Positions 26,586 through 33,938 of a stretch of DNA of 64,000 nt are shown here, piece by piece. This DNA comes from Selenomonas sp. WCT3. GTDB lineage: Bacteria > Bacillota > Negativicutes > Selenomonadales > Selenomonadaceae. The stretch lies in assembly GCA_900100835.1 (NCBI GenBank), contig FNCM01000002.1, positions 186,001 through 250,000 on the forward strand. Reading direction: 5' to 3'. The translations under genes and the position numbers were made by a program. The notes under the pieces were generated by a model. That model searched no databases and had not been told where the DNA came from. It saw only the letters and a list, made by a program, of their open reading frames with translations. Within the stretch, counting starts at the first letter, position 1. Every line of letters begins with the position of its first letter.

Positions 26586-26807
26586 ATGACTGTTCGCACG
26601 AAACAGACCACCACCTTGAAAATCACCCGTGTCACTGGCACGTCCAGTACGGGGAAGGAAACCCATGATTTTGTCAACCTGTCCGTCAATCCAGAACTTG
26701 CCGACGGGGACGTGCTTTCCATCGGGAGCAAGCTCAGCAACTTGCAGAAGTACCCCGTGGACGGCATTGGCCGCATTGACGCAAGTACGCTGGCAGAAGA
26801 ACACTAA
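26586..26807 (+). CDS. DUF1659-like small protein, copy 1
   Basis: 73 residues, MTVRTKQTTTLKITRVTGTS start, with FVNLSVNPELADGDVLSIGSKLSNLQ in the middle. AAGGAGGGA precedes the ATG. DUF1659 proteins are short beta/alpha proteins that in Firmicutes usually sit next to DUF2922 and YvrJ genes, as here; their function is not known. A second copy follows at 27118. Confidence 0.75.
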   Translation: MTVRTKQTTTLKITRVTGTSSTGKETHDFVNLSVNPELADGDVLSIGSKLSNLQKYPVDGIGRIDASTLAEEH

Positions 26808-26827
26808 GGTTAAGGGAGGGCTAGACC

Positions 26828-27040
26828 ATGAAAGAAACGCTTTTGATTGAGTTTGCGGTGGAAAACGGCAAAAACACCACCATTTCCATTCCCGACCCCC
26901 GGGCTGATGTGGCCAAGGCCGATGTGGCTGCGGCGGCAGAGGAAATCGTGGCCAAGAAGGCCGTCCTTTCTGCAGGCAACCCGGTGACGGCCTTTAAGCG
27001 GGCCTACGTCCGCACCATTCAGGAGACGGAACTGGAATAA
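26828..27040 (+). CDS. DUF2922-like small protein, copy 1
   Basis: 70 residues, beginning MKETLLIEFAVENGKNTTISI and ending FKRAYVRTIQETELE. The pattern of one beta hairpin, PDPRAD, and a helix fits DUF2922. GGGAGG precedes the ATG; the gap to the DUF1659 gene is 20 bp. Probably co-transcribed. Function unknown. Confidence 0.75.
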   Translation: MKETLLIEFAVENGKNTTISIPDPRADVAKADVAAAAEEIVAKKAVLSAGNPVTAFKRAYVRTIQETELE

Positions 27041-27064
27041 GGGCAGCGCATTTGCGCCTAAAGG

Positions 27065-27098
27065 GGAGGCCGCTGGGGAAACCTTGCGGCCTCCTGTT
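27065..27098 (+). terminator. Terminator-like hairpin between the two DUF1659/DUF2922 pairs
   Basis: GGAGGCCGC paired with GCGGCCTCC, followed by TGTTTT. Confidence 0.6.
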
Positions 27099-27117
27099 TT
27101 CATAGGAGGGAAGAATT

Positions 27118-27324
27118 ATGCGAAAGAATCCGACCACCACCTTGAAAATCGCCTGCGAGTATGGCTATGACTACGACCGGGTGATTTGCAAAAACATCAA
27201 TCTGACGGTCAATCCCGAGGCTGCCGATGACGATCTGCTCCTGGCCGCCAAGACCATTGCAGGCTTGCAGACGCTCCCCCTGCACGGCATCGAGCGGCTG
27301 GATATGTGCGATTTAGCAGAATGA
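27118..27324 (+). CDS. DUF1659-like small protein, copy 2
   Basis: 68 residues, MRKNPTTTLKIACEYGYDYD start and INLTVNPEAADDDLLLAAKTIAGLQTLP in the middle, clearly related to the product of 26586-26807. AGGAGGGA precedes the ATG. It begins the second DUF1659-DUF2922 pair. Confidence 0.75.
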   Translation: MRKNPTTTLKIACEYGYDYDRVICKNINLTVNPEAADDDLLLAAKTIAGLQTLPLHGIERLDMCDLAE

Positions 27325-27337
27325 GGAGGGCTGGCTT

Positions 27338-27553
27338 ATGCAAGTAACACTGATGATTATCCTTTGGCTGGAAAACGGCAAGACCATGACGCTGGCCATC
27401 CCCTACCCCCGGGAGGGCCTGACGGAAGCGGAAGTCCATACGGCCATGTTTGAACTCTTGAAGCGCGAGGTCATCCTGTCCGAGAACGGTGTGCGGGCCA
27501 CCGCCTTCAAAAAGGCCTACCTGCGCATTGTGGATGAGCAGGCTTTGCCATAA
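27338..27553 (+). CDS. DUF2922-like small protein, copy 2
   Basis: 71 residues, MQVTLMIILWLENGKTMTLAI start, AFKKAYLRIVDEQALP end, matching the product of 26828-27040 throughout. GAGGAGGG precedes the ATG, 13 bp behind the DUF1659 gene. Confidence 0.75.
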   Translation: MQVTLMIILWLENGKTMTLAIPYPREGLTEAEVHTAMFELLKREVILSENGVRATAFKKAYLRIVDEQALP

Positions 27554-27565
27554 GGAGGGCGGAAA

Positions 27566-27715
27566 ATGGAACAGACCATACTCACCGCCATTTCCGCCGT
27601 GGGCTTTCCCATCGTGGTGACCTTTTACCTCCTCACCAGCTTCCAGAAGTCCATGGACAAATTCACCGACAAGCTGGGAGAGCTTATACAGGAGCTGAAA
27701 CGGTTGGAGAAATGA
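27566..27715 (+). CDS. YvrJ-family small membrane protein
   Basis: 49 residues, MEQTILTAISAVGFPIVVTF start: one membrane helix followed by an amphipathic charged helix (KSMDKFTDKLGELIQELKRL). This is the YvrJ pattern, and YvrJ genes commonly close DUF1659-DUF2922 clusters. AAGGAGGG precedes the ATG 12 bp after the DUF2922 stop. Function is not established; a holin-like or scaffold role has no support here. Confidence 0.72.
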   Translation: MEQTILTAISAVGFPIVVTFYLLTSFQKSMDKFTDKLGELIQELKRLEK

Positions 27716-27793
27716 CAAAATCCATTTAACAAATCAGCTGGTTATCCGATAATATAAGTGGTTGGAGCGATTTTCTGCGGGGAGGCGAAAACG

Positions 27794-29269
27794 ATGCTCT
27801 ATAACAAAGTAGGTCACTTGGATGCCAGCGGTAATTACGTCTATACCAAGAACAGTGACCGCATTGCCAATGAAAAGCGGCAGTATCTCAGCACAGACAG
27901 CGAGTATACGGTGGAAATCAACGCCCGGAAGGGAAAGATTATTGCCGATAACTTCCATGATGAAATCGTGGAGCTGCAGCACAGTGAAAATCCCGGCGCC
28001 ATCCTGTATAAGCGCTATGACATGACCGACCTTATGCAGTTTAATCATGTGCAGACATTATGGAATTTTTTGAACGATGATGGCTCCGGCAGTATTGGCA
28101 CGGGGATGCTTATCGAGCCTATCCTCAAAGGCGAGCCGGTGATGAGAGGCGACATGGAGGAGGCTTTGGAAAAGCGCTTTCAGCGGCAGATTATCAACAA
28201 GCAGCTGGACAATATCTTTACGGCGGCAAATATCAAAATCCCGGAAAATGTTTCGCTGGATTTCACCGTTACCACGGACTACAAAATCCACGTTATCGGG
28301 GATGCAGATGCTTCTCTGCTAAAGCGGGTCGAAAACGTCCTCAACCGCACCCCGGGCAATGGCCGCGCCTTGTCGGAACACATTCGGGAAATGACCTATT
28401 GCAGCTGCATGAAGGCAGACGAGGCGGACAAGGAGGCCTTGAAGACCTGGGCGCAGGATGCGCACAAGATACGCTATGAAAACGGCTCCCTCTACGATTA
28501 CAGCCATTACCAGTACGGCGACGGACAGACACAATGGCTGGAAGAATGGGAGGCCAATCTGCGCAAGATAGGCGATAACGAAGAAGACTTTGCCACGCCC
28601 AGCTGGCTGAATGCCGCGACGCTAAAAGAATCTGCGTGGCCACAGATGTTATTGAAAAAATCCCGGGAAACACTGGACAAAATGGTATGCAATGGCTTTT
28701 TGTCCAACTGGGCAGCCGAAATGGGCAACCGAAATATCGACATTACCCATTGGAATTTCCGCTTTGACTTTTCCGCCCGGCGCGGCGGCTGGTGCGTTGT
28801 GGGCCATGAGGGAACGCCGGCGGCCTCCATCATGGAAAAGACCTTAAATCAGGAGGACATCCGCCGGAAACTCCTGCGGAATGTGATTGCCTCCATGAAC
28901 CCTGCGCGGCTGCAGCACAAGGTAAAGGCCTATTTTCGCCCCATGACCCTGCGGGAAATCGAGGATGTACTGATAATTGCTGAAAAGTATGCCAACCGGC
29001 ATGAAGAACTGCTGCCCCCCAAGGTATTAGACCGGCTATATGATGCCGCTGAGGATATGTCCAAGGTGATAGCGGATAATGAGGTGGCGGTATATAAAAT
29101 CGAACAGCAGCTATACAAGCGTGTAGAAGAAGGCTGGGACCCCTGTTCCGACTTTGATGTAAGCATCGAATACCGCAATGGCCATATCTATGACTTAGGA
29201 CAGGAAGAACAATACGGCTGGGGCGAAACCGAATGGATAGAACGGGTCTATTGCCATAAAGAAGCATAG
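27794..29269 (+). CDS. 491-residue element protein, function unknown
   Basis: Starts at an ATG 8 nt after GGGGAGG (protein MLYNKVGHLDASGNYVYTKN). Soluble, no signal peptide. Mixed alpha/beta, with a helical region near LEKRFQRQIINKQLDNIF, a Trp-rich middle (WNFRFDFSARRGGWCVV) and two similar YDYSHYQYGDGQTQWLEEWE and IYDLGQEEQYGWGETEWIE stretches, about 250 residues apart, that look like an internal repeat. No family is recognised. It is followed by a 14-bp hairpin nearly identical to that at 25034-25066. Confidence 0.72.
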   Translation: MLYNKVGHLDASGNYVYTKNSDRIANEKRQYLSTDSEYTVEINARKGKIIADNFHDEIVELQHSENPGAILYKRYDMTDLMQFNHVQTLWNFLNDDGSGSIGTGMLIEPILKGEPVMRGDMEEALEKRFQRQIINKQLDNIFTAANIKIPENVSLDFTVTTDYKIHVIGDADASLLKRVENVLNRTPGNGRALSEHIREMTYCSCMKADEADKEALKTWAQDAHKIRYENGSLYDYSHYQYGDGQTQWLEEWEANLRKIGDNEEDFATPSWLNAATLKESAWPQMLLKKSRETLDKMVCNGFLSNWAAEMGNRNIDITHWNFRFDFSARRGGWCVVGHEGTPAASIMEKTLNQEDIRRKLLRNVIASMNPARLQHKVKAYFRPMTLREIEDVLIIAEKYANRHEELLPPKVLDRLYDAAEDMSKVIADNEVAVYKIEQQLYKRVEEGWDPCSDFDVSIEYRNGHIYDLGQEEQYGWGETEWIERVYCHKEA

Positions 29270-29275
29270 GGCAAA

Positions 29276-29315
29276 AGCGGGGGCTGACCGTCAAATTGAC
29301 TGGTCAGCCCCCGCT
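29276..29315. terminator. Hairpin between the convergent 27794-29269 and 29328-30701 genes
   Basis: AGCGGGGGCTGACC with GGTCAGCCCCCGCT: 14 perfect pairs enclosing a GTCAA/TTGAC inner stem. It contains a near-match to the element palindrome. Confidence 0.6.
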
Positions 29316-29327
29316 GGTTGTTATGGA

Positions 29328-30701
29328 TTAGCGGTTTCTTTGTTGTTCCAGCTGTTGCAGCTGTATGTCGGCAATCTGCTGCTGGTAGGTGTTAATCATC
29401 TTCTGATAGGTTGCCGCCTGTTTCTCGATAGCTTCCGGGGATAGGTTGAAATTCTTGTGCAGGGCGGAAATCTGCTGGCGCAGGCGTTGGATTTTTTCCC
29501 GCAGGGCGGCTATCTGTTCTTCGCCTTGCTTGTTTTTGGCAACAGGTTCGTCCTGGTCTTCCTTATTGTCCACCAGAAAGCCGTTTTCATCGCGCTTTTG
29601 TGGATTGGCCCGCAAATCGGCCAGTCCTTCCTTGCCCCTTTGGGCGATGGCGGCCAAATCCTTGGCGGAAAATCTCACCTTCGTTTCGGACAGGCCTAAT
29701 TTCTGTGCAAAGTCCTGATAGGCCTCTTCGCCGACGGTTTCCCGCCACAGCTCGCCCATATTGGCCTTGTAAGAGAATTGGCCCACGGATTTATCCAGTT
29801 TCATGCTGCCGCTGCCTATGTGGCTGCGGGCTTCTTCGATATTGGCCTGCAGGGCAGCAGCCAAATCCTCATGCCCATCTTCCGTCAGGGCGGCATAGAG
29901 TTCGTCTGCATCCTTGTACTCGCCCTGTACGGCTTTTATCCAGATGGCTTCCCCTTCCTGATGGTTAGCCATGAAATTCAGCAGGTTTACGCCTACATGA
30001 GCCATGGAACCTAAATTGCTGGCTTCGATGTCGTTGGCAGCGTTCAGGTGCTGGGGGGATTTATATACTAAGTCCACGGCCAGCAGTACGCCGGATTTTC
30101 CCTGCAGGGTACTGGCGTAGTCCTTGGCCTCCTGATAGAATTTTTCCAATGACGCTGACCATTGGCCGTCCTTCTTCCAGCCCTCAATGGTTCCCTCGTT
30201 GCTCCGCTCTGCGGCGGCCTGGGTAATGCCTGCATACAGCTGGTTATATTGCAGGAAGGTTTTGGCACCGCCCTGCTGTATGTTGTCCGCCGCCTGAAAG
30301 AATTTTTCCTGCCGGGCAACAACGTCCGCATCAAAGTTTTTCGTCCAGCCGTAACTGCTGCGCAAAATCCCCATGTAAACGCCTGCACTGGTATCGCCGT
30401 TCCGATTGCTCAATAAATCCATGCTGATGTCCGTAGCGGTGATTTCCCACAGCGGAGTCTGGGTCTGACTGCTGGCCTTCATGGCCCGGGTGGCTTCCCT
30501 GTCCATGAGAGTGCTGTCTGATAGCAGCTGGCCGCGCTTGTCTGCAAGGGTCGGGGCGATTTTGGCCGCCTCTTCTTTTCGTGTGCTTGCAATCTCCACC
30601 GTATAGGCAGGCGTGGCCATAGGGTCTTCCTGCTTGACTGTGACCGGGGATTGGTATTTCATGCCAGTGCCGGGCACATTGGCAATGCTGTCAATTTTCA
30701 C
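29328..30701 (-). CDS. Element protein of unknown function, paralogue of the 25090-26292 product
   Basis: 457 residues from a GTG at 30701 after AAGGAGG. A longer reading to 30968 runs back into the RNA copy and lacks a ribosome site. Helical, Gln/Ala/Glu-rich, no signal peptide. The central region matches its paralogue; a C-terminal coiled coil is clear (AALREKIQRLRQQISALHK, then QQIADIQLQQLEQQ). RNA copy B lies just upstream on the same strand. Family not recognised. Confidence 0.75.
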   Translation of the reverse strand: MKIDSIANVPGTGMKYQSPVTVKQEDPMATPAYTVEIASTRKEEAAKIAPTLADKRGQLLSDSTLMDREATRAMKASSQTQTPLWEITATDISMDLLSNRNGDTSAGVYMGILRSSYGWTKNFDADVVARQEKFFQAADNIQQGGAKTFLQYNQLYAGITQAAAERSNEGTIEGWKKDGQWSASLEKFYQEAKDYASTLQGKSGVLLAVDLVYKSPQHLNAANDIEASNLGSMAHVGVNLLNFMANHQEGEAIWIKAVQGEYKDADELYAALTEDGHEDLAAALQANIEEARSHIGSGSMKLDKSVGQFSYKANMGELWRETVGEEAYQDFAQKLGLSETKVRFSAKDLAAIAQRGKEGLADLRANPQKRDENGFLVDNKEDQDEPVAKNKQGEEQIAALREKIQRLRQQISALHKNFNLSPEAIEKQAATYQKMINTYQQQIADIQLQQLEQQRNR

Positions 30702-30787
30702 GATGTTTCCTCCTTGAAAAGTTCCGTTCCTAAATATTCTCAACCTATATATCGGATAATTCCTGCAATTTATTAAGGGAATTTTGA

Positions 30788-31600
30788 AAAAAAGCGGGGA
30801 TGGCAGGTGTCGGTTGGCGACGTGGATAGCGAAGCTGTCCACCAAAGCCAACGGACACCCCGTAGCCTGTGACCGCTTGTGCCCGGGCAGGTCTGCGGGG
30901 CGCAGTGACGAAGTGCTGGAGGGAGGAAAACTCCTACCTGTACGGAAATAGTGCGAAGACCTGAGCACCCGTACAGGCAGGAGCTTGACGACCGAAAGGC
31001 CGCAGGAGTGAAGCCCCGCTGTCCTGCCCCGCCTGACGGGTCAACTTCTTTCTTGCGGGATAAGCGAACCAGTTTCTTATTATATCGCTCCATCAATAGC
31101 AACGGAAAGTGTCTGCTGCGAAGTGGGCAGGTTTCCTGCCCACCCGAGCAGGCGGACACAAACCGAATACGCCCTATCGACGAGCAGGCTTCCACCAGTC
31201 TATGAGGTCAGCACGAGGCACTGCGGGCAGGGCGGTACGGCGGCGCGAGTTATCCCACTCCGCTCTCGCTGGACGCCGTAGTCGTCCCGACCGCAGGGAG
31301 GGCTGCCAAGCCCCCTGTCCCCCTATCCCGTGGCACATTATTCCCCTTCCTGACCGAGGAGCCACAGCACCGCAGGACAGGAAATCAGGGGTAAGGGGGT
31401 AGGCCCCGCTGGACGGGGCCGTAGGGGGAAAGGGGGCGGAGAATGGACGCGGATGCGTCCATGTGCAGAGACGGCCCCCTGCCCGCAGTGCCGCCCGCCT
31501 TGCTGACGATTTTGACCGACAAGGCCACGGCCTGCAGATGCCGGATTGTGACGAGCGGGAGGTGCGCCCGCACGTCCCGCCACAACAGCCTGGGCACGGT
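30788..31600 (-). ncRNA. Candidate large structured RNA, copy B (inverted relative to copy A)
   Basis: Homologous to copy A over the whole 0.8 kb with compensatory changes in several stems (30969-30982 with 30932-30945; 31123-31143; 31330-31334 with 31361-31365). The 3' end is a nested hairpin, GGTGTC...GACACC around GTGGACAGC, followed by CCCCGC and seven T residues. That is a proper minus-strand terminator and fixes the likely direction of transcription. Frames inside it are GC-rich noise. Expression itself is not shown. Confidence 0.7.
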
Positions 31601-31649
31601 CAAAGTATATATTTTTTGTTCACGTTACGCGCACATTGCCGTGATTTTG

Positions 31650-31658
31650 TGCTATACT
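31650..31658 (+). promoter_or_regulatory. Extended -10 promoter of the small toxin-like gene
   Basis: TGCTATACT matches an extended -10 box. No good -35 is present. Expected start near 31665. Confidence 0.45.
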
Positions 31659-31712
31659 ATTTTTGCCGCTACCTCTTACCATGGGAATCTCACGGCAGCG
31701 AGGGAGGTGAGG

Positions 31713-31744
31713 CTTGTGGTTGAGAACCTTCTGGCATCGTTTGT
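31713..31744 (+). repeat. Direct repeat 1 (toxin start region)
   Basis: CTTGTGGT and GCATCGTTTGT in the same order as at 31955-31983. The first block contains the GTG start codon. Confidence 0.75.
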
Positions 31745-31814
31745 CGTAGGTGTAGTCAGCAGCTTCATTGCTGCATGGCTCTACGACAAAACCCGTAACA
31801 GCGGCAACCGGTAA
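31716..31814 (+). CDS. 32-residue hydrophobic peptide, type I toxin candidate
   Basis: GTG start at 31716, 8 nt after GGGAGG. The peptide has one membrane helix (LLASFVVGVVSSFIAAWLY) and a charged tail (DKTRNSGNR), the layout of Fst/Ldr-type membrane toxins. The start region is part of a direct repeat copied 240 bp downstream in a convergent RNA gene. The mRNA should end at the hairpin 31857-31889. No sequence identity to a named toxin is claimed. Confidence 0.65.
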   Translation: MVENLLASFVVGVVSSFIAAWLYDKTRNSGNR

Positions 31815-31856
31815 AACTGTCACCTGTCTGCCCTTACCAATCAGGCGGATGACGCA

Positions 31857-31889
31857 GAAAAGCACCAGTGCATTGCATTGGTGCTTTTT
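31857..31889 (+). terminator. Terminator of the toxin-like mRNA
   Basis: AAAAGCACCAGTG paired with CATTGGTGCTTTTT (one wobble), with T-run. Confidence 0.85.
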
Positions 31890-31902
31890 CTGTATCGGGC
31901 AT

Positions 31903-31983
31903 AATAAAAGAGCCTTGCAGGTTACCAAGCTGCAGGCTCCTTTACCGGTGTAAACTTGTGGTCTACCCTCTTGCATCGTTTGT
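31903..31983 (-). ncRNA. Predicted antisense antitoxin RNA
   Basis: A strong minus-strand promoter (31990-32018) would start an RNA near 31983 that ends at a hairpin (GAGCCTGCAG...CTGCAAGGCTC) followed by TTTTATT near 31903. Its 5' part is the complement of direct repeat 2, so it can pair with the toxin mRNA over CUUGUGGU (the start codon) and GCAUCGUUUGU. This is the par/Fst type of arrangement; pairing in cells is inferred. Confidence 0.65.
31955..31983 (-). repeat. Direct repeat 2 (antitoxin pairing region)
   Basis: Repeats the CTTGTGGT and GCATCGTTTGT blocks of the toxin start region; lies at the 5' end of the predicted antisense RNA. Confidence 0.75.
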
Positions 31984-31989
31984 AGCTTC

Positions 31990-32018
31990 ATTATACCATT
32001 TCTGCTAGGGGCTGGCAA
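31990..32018 (-). promoter_or_regulatory. Strong promoter of the antisense RNA
   Basis: TTGCCA and TATAAT with a 17-bp spacer on the minus strand. The -35 box overlaps the last codons of the amidase gene. Confidence 0.75.
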
Positions 32019-32571
32019 GAAAATTTGCGTAGTCCGTCACCCCCCGGGCGATGGCCCGTGCGATGTCGTCACCGTGCTGGGTCAGGAGGGTGACGTCTGC
32101 GCTATCAATAAAGCCGGTTTCCACGAGGACGGCGGGCATGGTGGTATGGCGCAGGACGCAGAAGGAGGGATGGGCTTTAATGCCTCGGTCTTTATAGCCT
32201 GCGTCAAAGGGGGAGAGACTTTTGACAAGCTGGTTTTGGATGCAGCGGGCAAGTCTGCCGCCCGCGCCTGCCGTGTCGTAGCAGAAGGTTTCTGCGCCCC
32301 GCCCGCCGCCCGCGTTGACGTGGATGCTGATGAATACATCCGCAGGCCATGCGTTGGCGGCATCCACTACGCAGGGGAAGCCCGGGGCCTCGCCATAGAG
32401 GTTGTGGCTTTGCAGGAGCTGGACGGAGCACCCCGCCGCCTCCAAGTATTTGCCGCACAGGGAGCCATAGGTCAGAGCAAGGTCACATTCCCGCAAGCGG
32501 CAGGTGGGATTGACACAGCCGGGGTCAGGGTCACCGCCCAGAGCATGGCCGGGGTTTAGGAATACACGCAT
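32005..32571 (-). CDS. N-acetylmuramoyl-L-alanine amidase (Amidase_3)
   Basis: 188 residues, a lone catalytic domain. Zinc ligands H9 (LNPGH), E28 and H84 (SIHVNA) and the catalytic E151 (VLVETGF) are all present. The enzyme cuts the amide link between MurNAc and the stem peptide. No signal peptide or wall-binding domain, as in phage lysins, which suggests export by another route or release on lysis. It is last in the leftward operon that begins near 34516. Confidence 0.9.
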   Translation of the reverse strand: MRVFLNPGHALGGDPDPGCVNPTCRLRECDLALTYGSLCGKYLEAAGCSVQLLQSHNLYGEAPGFPCVVDAANAWPADVFISIHVNAGGGRGAETFCYDTAGAGGRLARCIQNQLVKSLSPFDAGYKDRGIKAHPSFCVLRHTTMPAVLVETGFIDSADVTLLTQHGDDIARAIARGVTDYANFLASP

Positions 32572-32601
32572 AGAGTCGCTTCCTTTCTTTCCACAGAGGG
32601 C

Positions 32602-33162
32602 TTATTCTACCACAAAACCGTCCTCGGTCTGCCAGGTGTGGTAGGTGTCCTCCCCTTCGTATTCGTGGGAGTATACGGTATAGGTGCCTTCTTCCAGCAG
32701 GCTTTCGCTGATGTCAACACAGGAGCCCAGCGCGTTCATCAGGGCGTCCGTCCATTCGTCAAAGTCGTAGAAATTCCCCGCGACATGGGGCATGGCAGGC
32801 AGAAAGCTGTCATGGGCGGCGGGGAGCGTTTTGGCGGCGGGCGGAGGGGCCGTGGCAGAAGGGGCAGGCCTGTTATTGGTGGGCGGGGCAAGGGGGACTT
32901 CACCGCTGGGATTGTCCCCGGCCTTCCCTTGGCCCTTTTCCTCCTGCTGACCGCTTTCGCCCTGTTGACTGGTCAAGGTATAGATGAGCTTGCGGCTCTC
33001 TTTGGTGATGGAAAGAAGCCCCTCGGCCACCAGTTCCTGCCGGGCGGCCACAATGCTGCCGTGACTTAATCCCGTCTTATCCCGCAGCCAGTATTCGTCA
33101 AAGTAGCCCCCGCCCCGGGCGGTGATGACCTGCAGGAGATTTTGTGCTTTGGCCGATAACAT
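32602..33162 (-). CDS. Winged-helix protein with Pro-rich linker, function unknown
   Basis: 186 residues from the ATG at 33162, 7 nt after GGGGAGG. Residues 1-65 form a winged helix (LLQVITARGGGYFDEYWLRD, then LSHGSIVAARQELVAEGLL). A Pro/Ala/Gly-rich linker follows, then an acidic C-terminal domain (YDFDEWTDALMNALG). It overlaps the upstream gene by a few bases. Probably a DNA-binding accessory of element replication or control. Confidence 0.7.
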   Translation of the reverse strand: MLSAKAQNLLQVITARGGGYFDEYWLRDKTGLSHGSIVAARQELVAEGLLSITKESRKLIYTLTSQQGESGQQEEKGQGKAGDNPSGEVPLAPPTNNRPAPSATAPPPAAKTLPAAHDSFLPAMPHVAGNFYDFDEWTDALMNALGSCVDISESLLEEGTYTVYSHEYEGEDTYHTWQTEDGFVVE

Positions 33163-33164
33163 GG

Positions 33165-33677
33165 TCACACCTCCCCGAACATTTGCATTACCACATATTC
33201 CCGCACACCGTGAGGCGGGCGCTTTTTGATGCCGTGCTCCCGGTCGCGGATATTCATGCCGTTTTCAAAAAGCCTGCGGCCTGCGATGGTGGAAAAGTCG
33301 ATATAATCCTGTCCCAGCATGGCACAGCGGGGCAGAATTTCCCGGGCCACATTCCAGGCAAGGCTGGCATAGAGCTGGGCCCAAAGCCGGGCCATGTGGG
33401 TGTAGCCAAAATCCCCCAGCGCAAGGGAAATATCCAGTATATCGCTGCCGGAAAGGTCAGCGTCCTCCGTAAGGTCAACGCTATGGGGCGCAATATGCAG
33501 GGGCACCCACAGGAAAAGTCCCGCAGAAGTCAGCCGTTCATCCAGTAGCTGCCGCCAGTAAGCGGCGAGGGTGGGCGGCCCGGACAAAACCTCTGAGGCG
33601 GGCTTTTCTCGTTCGAGACAATCTGCGATATAGAGGGCCTGCGGCCCGTCAATCCTTAATCTTATGCTTCGTTCCAT
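33165..33677 (-). CDS. Element protein, function unknown (170 residues)
   Basis: Begins MERSIRLRIDGPQALYIADC. Soluble, alpha/beta, no recognised motif; a helical core HMARLWAQLYASLAWNVARE is the clearest feature. The start overlaps the upstream gene end and the stop overlaps the downstream start, so it is translated as part of the leftward operon. Confidence 0.65.
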   Translation of the reverse strand: MERSIRLRIDGPQALYIADCLEREKPASEVLSGPPTLAAYWRQLLDERLTSAGLFLWVPLHIAPHSVDLTEDADLSGSDILDISLALGDFGYTHMARLWAQLYASLAWNVAREILPRCAMLGQDYIDFSTIAGRRLFENGMNIRDREHGIKKRPPHGVREYVVMQMFGEV

Positions 33678-33874
33678 GTCCGTACCGCTCCTTTCTCCTC
33701 TGCCCGGGCAACTCTGGCCACCGGGCGGCCATTCACTAAGGCGACCATGGTTGACCGGTCAACGCACAGGGGAACCCGCGCCCGCCGATACACCTCCAAG
33801 ACCGCACACTCCACGGCTGTCCTGCCGCTAAATTCTGTGTATTCCTCGAATCCAACTTCTCGCGTAATTCTCAA
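33662..33874 (-). CDS. Small element protein, function unknown (70 residues)
   Basis: Best start is a TTG at 33874, 8 nt after GGGGGAG; the longer frame to 33964 has no ribosome site. Contains FSGRTAVECAVLEVYRRARV and an Arg-rich end. One copy of the element palindrome lies inside it at 33751-33762. No family recognised. Confidence 0.55.
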   Translation of the reverse strand: MRITREVGFEEYTEFSGRTAVECAVLEVYRRARVPLCVDRSTMVALVNGRPVARVARAEEKGAVRTWNEA

Positions 33875-33938
33875 TGTCAAATCTCCCCCTACCGGGTGCC
33901 CTGACCCACCCCCACGTGGATCAGGACACCTGATGTCG

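Noticed and set aside
30702..30968. N-terminal extension of the 29328-30701 gene
   Set aside because: The extension reads into the RNA copy and lacks a start with ribosome site; the GTG at 30701 has AAGGAGG.
31109..31583. Open frames inside RNA copy B
   Set aside because: Same reasons as for copy A; compensatory base changes would alter the residues.
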